From Spirochaetaceae bacterium (GTDB taxonomy: Bacteria; Spirochaetota; Spirochaetia; DSM-27196; SLST01): DNA of 5,252 nucleotides. A program made the position numbers and the translations under genes. Location of the stretch: positions 1 through 5,252 of the forward strand of contig SKVA01000310.1 of the NCBI GenBank assembly GCA_007129695.1, given 5' to 3'. Numbering within the stretch: position 1 is the first letter of the stretch; every line of letters begins with the position of its first letter. The notes under the pieces are model-generated. The model had not been told where the DNA came from. It was given only the letters and a program-made list of their open reading frames with translations, and did no database searches. Positions 1 through 5,252 of this stretch are shown one piece after another.

Positions 1-425
1 ACCCGCGTACGCGACCGGACCACGCGCGCGTCGAGCGACACCGTTCGCTCCAGGAGAACTCCGTAGTCGCCGAAGGCCTGTCGCGTTATGTACGAGTACG
101 CCCCGTCGAGGTGAGCGACCTTCCAGGTACAGTACTCGATGACCTCACGGCGCGCGGTATCGCAGCGCCCAACTCCCAGGATCAGCGCTTCACTACCGGG
201 CGCGACCGGGTCGCGAAGCGGAGACTGGGCGAACGAATCGGGGATCCCCTGCCCGTCGAACCAGTTGAAGCTCGCTGGGTAGGTCGGCCCGGACAGCAGC
301 GGTCCGTCTCCATCCTCAACCTGGTAGATATAGCCACCGGTACAGTATCGTACCCCGAACCGCTCGCTTTCCGCAACCGGGTCCAAGAGCACGACCGTGA
401 GATGCTCGTTTGTCAGCCTGTGCAT
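1..425 (-). CDS. Partial gene (N-terminal 141 residues): putative aldose-1-epimerase/galactose-mutarotase-fold protein
   Basis: Reading the minus strand from an ATG at 425-423 gives an uninterrupted frame to the window edge, so the C-terminal part lies outside. The protein starts MHRLTNEHLTVVLLDPVAES and contains RYCTGGYIYQV (about 26-36), a glycine/proline-rich stretch LLSGPTYPASFNWFDGQGIP (43-62), and a beta-rich segment ending YGVLLERTVSLDARVVRSRT (121-140). The order of short beta strands and the closing pattern (aromatic/Leu-x-R-x-V-x-L, then S-x-T) resemble the N-terminal half of galactose-mutarotase-like enzymes, which interconvert sugar anomers or act as sugar-binding beta-sandwiches. 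The catalytic His/Glu region is not in the window, so enzymatic activity cannot be judged. A weak GGAAG lies 4 nt before the ATG. The frame stays open further upstream, but only a TTG start is available there. The gene is transcribed divergently from mtaB. That it is coding is well supported by composition and protein-like sequence; the family call is an inference and could be wrong. Confidence 0.68.
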   Translation of the reverse strand, partial: MHRLTNEHLTVVLLDPVAESERFGVRYCTGGYIYQVEDGDGPLLSGPTYPASFNWFDGQGIPDSFAQSPLRDPVAPGSEALILGVGRCDTARREVIEYCTWKVAHLDGAYSYITRQAFGDYGVLLERTVSLDARVVRSRTR

Positions 426-592
426 TGAGCTTCCGCCTGGCCGGAGGGTGCCACGAAACGTCGGATCTGGCAACCCCGGATCAGATCGGTCCGTCGACGA
501 CTCTGTGTTCGGCCGCTGAGCGGAGCGCGGGGTCGCGCAACCGACAGCATCGCGACAACAATGAGGTTCGCTATCTTCTAACGCCCCCCGCC

Positions 593-602
593 GTCTGCAG
601 AC
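593..602. repeat. 10-bp perfect palindrome upstream of mtaB
   Basis: GTCTGCAGAC reads the same on both strands and sits 25 bp before the mtaB ATG, immediately before the TATGCT -10-like hexamer. It could be a regulator half-site pair or part of a small leader hairpin. A palindrome of this length can also arise by chance, so no function is claimed. Confidence 0.25.
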
Positions 603-616
603 TATGCTGCGGTTAC

Positions 617-622
617 AGGAGG
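617..622 (+). promoter_or_regulatory. Ribosome binding site of mtaB
   Basis: AGGAGG is a perfect Shine-Dalgarno match ending 4 nt before the ATG at 627. It is the strongest such site in the window and fixes the mtaB start. It also indicates that mtaB has an untranslated leader and is probably well translated. Confidence 0.85.
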
Positions 623-626
623 CGCC

Positions 627-1997
627 ATGCGCTATACATCACTGTCAATCAGCGACCCGGCGGGGCTCTCGTTCGGGAACGCTCCGCATCCGGTGCAGTT
701 GCCCAACGGAACCGTCGTCGGTCGAGGCTCGGTTGTTCCTGAGCTCAACTTCACGCTTCCGCCGATGGAGGTGAACGCCACAACCCGCGCTGAGGTGATC
801 GGCCAGTATCGCGAGATCGTGACAGGCGCGCTCGAGCGCTGTCGCGCGCTCCACCAGGTCGACGTGGTCTTCGAGCTCGAGACGCTCCTGGAGATGACGC
901 TCGATCCGTCGCTCGGGACCGAGATCGTCGCGACGATGAGATCGCTCTGCGACGACGCGGCGGCGAAGGAGGGCATCCGCGCGACGATCCGGCTGACGCC
1001 GAACGACACGCGCGACTTCGACCGCCCGGTGCGGATGCGGACGAGTAAGCACCTCGACGCGATGCTCGAACTCTTCGAACGCGGAGCGCAGGCCGGCGGC
1101 AACCTGCTGTCGATCGAGAGCACCGGAGGCAAGGAGTTGCACGATGACGCGCTGATGTACTGCAACGTCCGTCAGATGGTCTTCGCGCTCGCGGTGCTCG
1201 GCGTGCGTGACATGCGCTTCCTGTGGGACCACATCGTACGCATCGCCGGGCGGACGGGGACCGTGGCTGGCGGCGACACCGCGTGCGGGTTCGCGAACAC
1301 CGCGATGGTCCTGGCCGAAAACCGGTACATCCCGCGCGTCGTCGCGGCGGTCGACCGGATCGCGTCGATCGGCAGATCGCTCGTCGCGTTCGAGGCGGGC
1401 GCGGTAGGCCCCGATAAGGACTGCGGCTACGAAGGCCCCTTCATGAAGGCCATCGCCGGGGTTCCGATATCGATGGAGGGCAAGACCGCCGCGTGCGCGC
1501 ACTTCAGCCAGGTCGGAAACATCGCCGCCGCGTGCTGCGACATGTGGAGCAACGAGTCAGTCGCGAACCAGAAACTCCTGTCGGGCATGGCACCGACCGC
1601 GTACCTGGAGCAGCTGGTCTACGACACGCGACTGATGAACGGAGCGATCGCGTCGAACGATCGCGCGACGCTGCAGCGGCTCTTCGTCGACTCGGACAGC
1701 GCGCTCGACCCTCAGGCGTTCATCCTGGCCCCGGTCAACGTGGTCCCGATCGCGGCAGCATACGTCGGCGGAGTCGATGCGGTAGACGGCACGGTCGCGG
1801 CGATCGAAACGGCGCTCACGCTGATGCGCGGCGCGATCTCCGGCGGGACGCTCCACATCGATGATCGAGAAGCCGAGTGGATCGACCGGATCGAGGACGA
1901 GCTCGCGACGATCCCGCGGACCGAAAGCGCGTTCATCGAAGCGATGCTCCCCGAACTCGACGGCGGCGCGGTCACACTGTCGGAGTACGGTCTGTAG
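627..1997 (+). CDS. mtaB: Methanol:corrinoid methyltransferase MtaB (zinc enzyme)
   Basis: MtaB cleaves the C-O bond of methanol and transfers the methyl group to the Co(I) corrinoid of its partner MtaC, the first step of methanol use in methanogens and in methylotrophic acetogens and related bacteria. It is cytoplasmic and has a TIM-barrel fold. The 456 residues are close to the length of the Methanosarcina enzyme (about 460). The three zinc ligands known from the M. barkeri MtaBC structure (Glu164, Cys220, Cys269) have clear counterparts: Glu164 in SIESTGGKE, Cys220 in GDTACGFANTAM, and Cys266 in GAVGPDKDCGYE. The family signatures MEGKTAACAH (283-291) and CCDMWSNESV (303-312) are also present, and the C-terminus ends SEYGL. 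The start is set by a perfect AGGAGG 4 nt upstream. The next gene downstream is a PocR/AraC regulator in the same direction, which suggests substrate-dependent control. No mtaC or mtaA is present in the window. The family assignment is very secure; methanol as substrate is inferred from family membership and intact metal ligands. Confidence 0.93.
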   Translation: MRYTSLSISDPAGLSFGNAPHPVQLPNGTVVGRGSVVPELNFTLPPMEVNATTRAEVIGQYREIVTGALERCRALHQVDVVFELETLLEMTLDPSLGTEIVATMRSLCDDAAAKEGIRATIRLTPNDTRDFDRPVRMRTSKHLDAMLELFERGAQAGGNLLSIESTGGKELHDDALMYCNVRQMVFALAVLGVRDMRFLWDHIVRIAGRTGTVAGGDTACGFANTAMVLAENRYIPRVVAAVDRIASIGRSLVAFEAGAVGPDKDCGYEGPFMKAIAGVPISMEGKTAACAHFSQVGNIAAACCDMWSNESVANQKLLSGMAPTAYLEQLVYDTRLMNGAIASNDRATLQRLFVDSDSALDPQAFILAPVNVVPIAAAYVGGVDAVDGTVAAIETALTLMRGAISGGTLHIDDREAEWIDRIEDELATIPRTESAFIEAMLPELDGGAVTLSEYGL

Positions 1998-2008
1998 GGC
2001 AGACGCGA

Positions 2009-2044
2009 CCGCGCCAGCAGCCGGATCCGCGCCAGCAACCGGGT
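2009..2044 (+). repeat. Tandem 18-bp imperfect direct repeat, possible operator
   Basis: Two adjacent 18-bp copies start at 2009 and 2027 and differ at two positions. The 16-bp cores, CCGCGCCAGCAGCCGG and CCGCGCCAGCAACCGG, differ at one base. They lie between the mtaB stop and the start of the regulator. AraC-family proteins typically bind tandem direct half-sites of about 17-18 bp, often abutting the -35 element. If the TACGAT at 2070 is a -10 box, the second copy ends near the expected -35 position. Autoregulation of the PocR/AraC gene is an inference; a short chance duplication in G+C-rich spacer DNA is the alternative. Confidence 0.45.
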
Positions 2045-2069
2045 GCGCGCGGCGGCGCACCTGATGTGC

Positions 2070-2082
2070 TACGATCGGGTCA
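2070..2082 (+). promoter_or_regulatory. Possible -10 element and leaderless start for the regulator gene
   Basis: TACGAT at 2070-2075 matches TATAAT at four of six positions and is followed 7 nt later by the A of the ATG at 2082. This is the distance expected when transcription begins on the start codon. No Shine-Dalgarno sequence precedes this ATG, which fits a leaderless message. No good -35 is visible at 2047-2052, so recognition would need an activator, perhaps one bound at the direct repeats. Readthrough from mtaB remains possible. Confidence 0.3.
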
Positions 2083-3389
2083 TGGAGTCAGAGGCCGCAC
2101 GGGTAGCCGACGCGCTCGCCGCGATTTCGGGGATCGAGTGCCACTATCTCGCGCTCGCGAACCCGCCGCCCGATGCGGCAGGCGATCACTGCGCGATCTG
2201 CGAGGCCGCGCTCGAGGGCCATCCGGCGCCGTCGATTGCCGACCGCACCCACCGGTTCGCCGCGTACCAATCCGAACGCCTTGGCGGGCAGTACGTCTAC
2301 GTCTGCCCGTTCACGCTGCTCCATATCGCCGGTCCCGTCATCCGCGGCGACGTGCTCGCGGGGGTGATCGTGAGCGGGCCGGCGGTGCTGGCGGCCGTCG
2401 ACGACTCGGTCGTTGCCGCGGTCGGTTCGAGTCGCGCAGGGGCGCTGATGTCGCAGGACGCGGTGGCCGCGTGGGTCGGGTCGCTTCCCGAAGTCTCTCC
2501 GTCCCAGGCGACATCGCTATCGGTGGTCGTCGGCCGCCTGGCGGCGAGCTGCTGCGAGGGCGCGTGCGGCGGCGCGTACGAGGGCGCAGGCACGTACGGG
2601 ACGGCACGCTCCGATGGCGATCCATCCTTCATTGAGACCTACCTCCCGCGGCTCGAGTCGATGGAGGGACGCAAGCGCAGCTCGATGCCCTACCCGGTAG
2701 ACAGGGAGCACGAACTCATCGAGCGCGTACGCTCCGGCGATCGAGCGGGAGCGGAGCGAGTCCTGGCTCAGATCCTCGCGATTCTGGGCGAACCGGGACC
2801 ATCGGGGCTCGAGGAGTTCCGGTCGCGGGTGCTCGAACTGGTCGTGCTCCTGTCGCGCGCGGCGATCGCGGGGGGCGCGGACGCCGAACAGGTCTTCGGG
2901 CTCGAGTACCAGTCGTTGTCCCGACTGCGAACGCTCGGATCGACGCGCGAGATCTCCGGATGGCTCGCCCGCATCCTTCGGCGCTTCACCGAACTCGTGT
3001 TCGACTTGCGCGATCTTCGCTACTCCGCTCATCTGTCGCGGGTGCTGAGCGCGATACACCGCGACTACGGCCAGCCGATCACCCTCGCGAGCGTCGCCGA
3101 ACAGGCCGGGATCAGCGCCGGATACCTGAGCCGGATCTTCAAACAGGAGATGAAGTCGAGCTTCAGCGCGTACGTGACGCGCGTCCGGCTGCAGGAGGCC
3201 CGGCTCCTCCTTCGCACGACGCAGCTCCCGATCGGTGAGATCGCGTACCGCGTCGGGTTTCCCGACCAGAGCTACTTCGCGCAGGTCTACAAGCGCAGCT
3301 TCGGGCAGTCACCGACCGAATACCGTCTGCGCCGATCGGCGGACACGACCCGGCGTGGGCCGAGCCACGACACCGACCGACCGTTCTGA
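2082..3389 (+). CDS. PocR-sensor domain / AraC-type transcriptional regulator
   Basis: This is a cytoplasmic one-component regulator of 435 residues counted from ATG 2082. An N-terminal PocR-type ligand-binding domain (about 5-160) carries CAIC (37-40), AAYQSERLGGQYVYVCPFTL (60-79) and IAGPVIRGDVLAGVIVSGP (82-100). A helical linker follows with the YPVDREHELIERVRSGD signature (204-220) and RVLELVVLLSRAAIAGGAD (249-267), both typical of this subfamily. The C-terminal AraC domain (about 315-416) has two helix-turn-helix motifs: TLASVAEQAGISAGYLSRIF (334-353) and EIAYRVGFPDQSYFAQVYKR (386-405), closing with FGQSPTEYR. PocR domains, named for the Salmonella propanediol/cobalamin regulator, are predicted to sense small hydrocarbon derivatives. 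Placement 84 bp after mtaB suggests that it senses methanol or a related compound and controls mtaB; that is inference. In-frame GTG 2043 and ATG 2064 are alternative starts, but they would add a short non-family-like extension, and none of the three starts has a good Shine-Dalgarno site. Seven cysteines cluster at 20, 37, 40, 75, 157, 158 and 162. Confidence 0.9.
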   Translation: MESEAARVADALAAISGIECHYLALANPPPDAAGDHCAICEAALEGHPAPSIADRTHRFAAYQSERLGGQYVYVCPFTLLHIAGPVIRGDVLAGVIVSGPAVLAAVDDSVVAAVGSSRAGALMSQDAVAAWVGSLPEVSPSQATSLSVVVGRLAASCCEGACGGAYEGAGTYGTARSDGDPSFIETYLPRLESMEGRKRSSMPYPVDREHELIERVRSGDRAGAERVLAQILAILGEPGPSGLEEFRSRVLELVVLLSRAAIAGGADAEQVFGLEYQSLSRLRTLGSTREISGWLARILRRFTELVFDLRDLRYSAHLSRVLSAIHRDYGQPITLASVAEQAGISAGYLSRIFKQEMKSSFSAYVTRVRLQEARLLLRTTQLPIGEIAYRVGFPDQSYFAQVYKRSFGQSPTEYRLRRSADTTRRGPSHDTDRPF

Positions 3390-3432
3390 TCCAGTGTTTG
3401 ACTATTCCGGACAGGATAGCGACGCTGTACGG

Positions 3433-5136
3433 GTGAGCGCACACGATCGGACGGTCGGGACTCCGGCCGCGCTGACCCGGCACCGAGGTCGACTGTGGCA
3501 GACTCTGGCGGTCGCGGCGGCGTGCGTCTGGATCGTCGGCTGCGCGCCCGAACCCGATCTGGTCGACCGTGCGCGTCGGGCCGCTGCGGCCGAGGTCTTC
3601 GACCGCGCTGCGCTGGACGGCGAGCGCCTTCGGGCGCACGCGTCGTTCTTGGCCGACGCCGCGCTCGCCGGCAGGTACCCCGGGACACCGGGCATCGACG
3701 CCGCCGAGGAGTACATCCGCCGCCGCTTCGCCGCGATCGGGGCGATCTCGCCCCCCGATCTGGATCACCACGCGCACGAGGTGCGGCTGTTCGCGTCCGA
3801 CTGCGATCACGATGGGACCGGCGTCACGGTTCGCGCGGACGGTCTGGTGGTCGCGACCGCGGATGCGCCGCTGTCGATGCGCCCGCTCCCGGTGAGCGAT
3901 CTCGGCTCGGCGGAGGGAGAGCTGGTCTATGTCGGCTACGGCATCACGGCTGTGGAGCACGGTTGGGACGACTATCGCGGCGTCGACGCGACGGGGAGGA
4001 TCGCGCTGATGCTGCGCTACGAGCCGGGAGCGTTCGACCGCGGCGCGGGGTTCGGCGGCGAGGAGCTCACCGACTACTCGCTTTTCACGACGAAGGCCGA
4101 CACCGCGCGCCGCCACGGAGCGATCGGAATGATCGTCGTGACCGGACCCGCGCACGGTGACGAACCAGAGGATCTGCGCACCCCACAGACGCTCGCGCTC
4201 GAACCGCGCCCGATCGCTTCGCGCTGGGCGCGCACTCGCATGGCAGGCTTCCTGGCAGCACAGATCGACCGGAGCGCCGCAGACGATCTGTTGGCGACCG
4301 CCGGACTCTCCGTCGTGGAGCTGCAGGGCCAGACCGATGCTGGTCTCTCACCGGCGTCTGTTGACCTGTCGGGGTTGGTCGCGCGGATCACGGTCGAAGC
4401 CGCCGAGTCGGTACCCGTCGCGGCACGAAACATCGTCGGACTGCTGCCGGCCGAAGGATCGGCAGGACTGCCGGGTGGCGAGCAGGAGTGGATCGTGATC
4501 GGGGCGCACCACGACCATCTTGGTTCGTTCGCAGAGGGCGTCGACTCGATCTACTACGGCGCCGACGACAATGCGTCCGGCGTCGCGGGTCTCCTGGAAC
4601 TGGGCGCCGCGCTGTCCGGAACCGATCGTGGGGTCGGCATCGCGCTGGTAGCGTTCACCGCGGAAGAACAGGGCCTGCTCGGATCGCGGGCCTTCGTCGC
4701 CGACGGGGTCATCCCGACCGACCGGATTGCGCTGATGATAAACCTGGACATGATCGGTCGCAACCCGGATCAGCCTGTACGCGTCTACACATCGGCGTCG
4801 GCAGACGGGTTCGCCGACGCGGTCGAACGGGCCGCGGCGACCCACGGGCTCGACGTGTCGATGCGGCGTGGCGTCGTCGAAGCGGTCAGCGACCACTACC
4901 CGTTCCACCGCGCAGGCGTTCCCGTCGTATCGGTGTTTACGGGGTTGCACGACGACTACCACCGGGTCACGGATACCGCCGACCGACTCGACTACGACCG
5001 GATGGGGATCATCCTGTCGGTGGTGTTCGACGCGATAGCGGAGATCGCAGGGGTCCGTGGTAGTAGCCACGAGGTCGCAAGCCGGCTCAGCGCGAACGCA
5101 GGCTTCTTGATACGCGCGACTGATACGCCTTCATGA
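3433..5136 (+). CDS. M28-family zinc metallopeptidase, PA-domain-containing lipoprotein
   Basis: This is a predicted exported aminopeptidase-like enzyme of 567 residues from GTG 3433. The N-terminus has a basic region (RHRGR, 16-20), a hydrophobic stretch LWQTLAVAAACVWIVG, and a lipobox Cys at 37, so the protein is probably lipid-anchored; Ala at +2 fits outer-membrane sorting. The first conserved block, ending EEYIRRRFAAIG, is followed by a PA-like insert (about 155-255, LVYVGYGI, then the GAIGMIVVTGPA end). The catalytic domain (about 325-560) keeps all M28 metal and catalytic residues: His359 and Asp361 (GAHHDH), Asp379 (GADDNASG), Glu411 and Glu412 (TAEEQG), Asp439 (LDMIG) and His510 (DDYHRVTDT). 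An active two-zinc enzyme is therefore expected, removing N-terminal residues from peptides in the periplasm or at the surface. The start is uncertain. The frame opens at ATG 3235, deep inside the regulator gene, which is unlikely. GTG 3394, 4 nt after the regulator stop, is an alternative. No clear Shine-Dalgarno site supports either GTG. Substrate is unknown, and no link to methanol metabolism is apparent. Confidence 0.9.
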   Translation: MSAHDRTVGTPAALTRHRGRLWQTLAVAAACVWIVGCAPEPDLVDRARRAAAAEVFDRAALDGERLRAHASFLADAALAGRYPGTPGIDAAEEYIRRRFAAIGAISPPDLDHHAHEVRLFASDCDHDGTGVTVRADGLVVATADAPLSMRPLPVSDLGSAEGELVYVGYGITAVEHGWDDYRGVDATGRIALMLRYEPGAFDRGAGFGGEELTDYSLFTTKADTARRHGAIGMIVVTGPAHGDEPEDLRTPQTLALEPRPIASRWARTRMAGFLAAQIDRSAADDLLATAGLSVVELQGQTDAGLSPASVDLSGLVARITVEAAESVPVAARNIVGLLPAEGSAGLPGGEQEWIVIGAHHDHLGSFAEGVDSIYYGADDNASGVAGLLELGAALSGTDRGVGIALVAFTAEEQGLLGSRAFVADGVIPTDRIALMINLDMIGRNPDQPVRVYTSASADGFADAVERAAATHGLDVSMRRGVVEAVSDHYPFHRAGVPVVSVFTGLHDDYHRVTDTADRLDYDRMGIILSVVFDAIAEIAGVRGSSHEVASRLSANAGFLIRATDTPS

Positions 5137-5251
5137 ACGCCGCGTCGACCCGACGGACACGCCGCGATCCAAAGTACGCGCTCCAGACCAGATGGAGCGC
5201 GCGATCGTGCGCGACCGGCGCCGGCGATCCGTGGTTCGGTCCGCACGCGTC
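5087..5251 (-). CDS. Possible C-terminal end of a convergent gene running in from the right edge
   Basis: On the minus strand, a frame entering at 5251 runs 54 codons to a TGA at 5089-5087. It reads DACGPNHGSPAPV, then HDRALHLVWSAYFG and RRVDAAFMKAYQ, and has about 76% G/C at third positions. The middle looks like folded protein, but I recognise no family. It would overlap the 3' end of the peptidase gene by 50 bp, tail to tail. The plus strand competes: an ATG at 5133 overlaps the peptidase TGA as ATGA and stays open to the window end (MNAASTRRTRRDPKY and onward). The two frames share wobble positions, so third-base bias cannot separate them. I favour the minus strand on amino-acid composition only. 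Confidence 0.38.
   Translation of the reverse strand, partial: DACGPNHGSPAPVAHDRALHLVWSAYFGSRRVRRVDAAFMKAYQSRVSRSLRSR
5177..5201. repeat. Perfect 9-bp hairpin downstream of the peptidase gene
   Basis: CGCGCTCCA (5177-5185) and TGGAGCGCG (5193-5201) form a perfect stem around a 7-nt loop, about 40 bp past the peptidase stop. No T-run follows on either strand, so it is not a standard intrinsic terminator. It may still slow or end transcription between the peptidase and whatever lies to the right. If either edge frame is a real gene, the hairpin lies inside coding sequence and may be incidental. Confidence 0.35.
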
Positions 5252-5252
5252 G

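Larger units (their letters stand above)
426..626. promoter_or_regulatory. Divergent intergenic region between the minus-strand mutarotase-like gene and mtaB
   Basis: About 200 bp separate two outward-facing genes and must hold the promoters of both. On the plus strand, TATCTT (572-577) and TATGCT (604-609) each match the bacterial -10 consensus at four of six positions. Neither has a convincing -35 at 16-18 bp; GCGACA at 552-557 is the best, only 14 nt upstream of TATCTT. Two similar octamers, CGACAGCA (542-549) and CGACAACA (553-560), lie 11 bp apart, one helical turn. A perfect 10-bp palindrome GTCTGCAGAC is at 593-602. I see no convincing small gene here. Promoter assignments are tentative. 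Confidence 0.4.

Noticed and set aside
126..354. Repeated GGTACAGTA motif at about 126 and 339, the second forming a GGTAC...GTACC inverted repeat
   Set aside because: Both copies fall in the minus-strand gene and encode the same Tyr-Cys-Thr tripeptide, so coding sequence explains the repeat without a regulatory role.
111..428. Plus-strand open frame of 105 codons starting at GTG 111
   Set aside because: It lies opposite the better-supported minus-strand frame, has no ribosome binding site and shows no recognisable motif, while the opposite strand reads as a coherent protein.
410..742. Plus-strand open frame of 110 codons overlapping the mtaB start
   Set aside because: It overlaps the start of mtaB in another frame, has no ribosome binding site, and its translation is not protein-like.
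645..1502. Long minus-strand open frame antisense to mtaB (285 codons)
   Set aside because: Its arginine-rich, low-complexity composition is typical of a shadow frame in G+C-rich DNA, and mtaB on the plus strand is unmistakable.
3163..4155. 330-codon minus-strand open frame spanning the regulator-peptidase junction
   Set aside because: It is antisense to two genes with intact family motifs, is rich in Arg and Asp with no domain pattern, and is best explained by strong third-position G/C bias.
4348..5070. 240-codon minus-strand open frame antisense to the peptidase catalytic domain
   Set aside because: It covers the conserved M28 motifs in antisense and its own translation has no recognisable features.
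5177..5201. Intrinsic terminator at the 9-bp hairpin
   Set aside because: The stem is perfect, but no T-run follows on either strand, so it is kept only as a hairpin and not called a terminator.

Overview
The window is G+C-rich (roughly two thirds G+C, strongly biased to G or C at third codon positions) and densely coding. It looks like a chromosomal segment of an anaerobic or facultative bacterium. A bacterial-type lipoprotein signal on the peptidase points to a Gram-negative envelope. A methanol:corrinoid methyltransferase (MtaB) next to a PocR/AraC-type regulator is a pairing expected in methylotrophic acetogens, some spirochaetes and other anaerobes that use corrinoid methyl transfer. A high-G+C spirochaete or similar lineage is possible, but the taxonomy cannot be fixed from the sequence. 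I see no mobile element, CRISPR array, tRNA or rRNA.

Layout, left to right. (1) A minus-strand gene runs off the left edge, with its start near 425. It encodes the first 141 residues of a protein that resembles sugar-mutarotase-fold (aldose-1-epimerase-like) proteins. (2) A divergent intergenic region of about 200 bp (426-626) carries a strong ribosome binding site for the next gene. (3) mtaB (627-1997) is complete, with all three zinc ligands of the archaeal enzyme in place. (4) A short spacer holds an 18-bp-period tandem direct repeat and a possible leaderless promoter. (5) A PocR-sensor/AraC-type transcription factor (2082-3389) is complete. (6) An M28-family zinc metallopeptidase lipoprotein with a PA-like insert (about 3433-5136) is complete, with every metal ligand present. 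(7) The right edge (5087-5252) probably holds the tail of a convergent minus-strand gene, but its strand is ambiguous.

How the genes may work together. MtaB moves the methyl group of methanol onto a corrinoid protein (MtaC), which passes it to an MtaA- or MtvA/RamA-type partner system. No mtaC, mtaA or activase is present here, so MtaB must use partners encoded elsewhere, or the cluster continues outside the window. PocR domains are predicted to sense small hydrocarbon derivatives such as diols and alcohols. The adjacent regulator is therefore a good candidate for a methanol (or methylated-compound) sensor controlling mtaB. The peptidase and the mutarotase-like protein have no obvious link to methanol use and are probably just neighbours.
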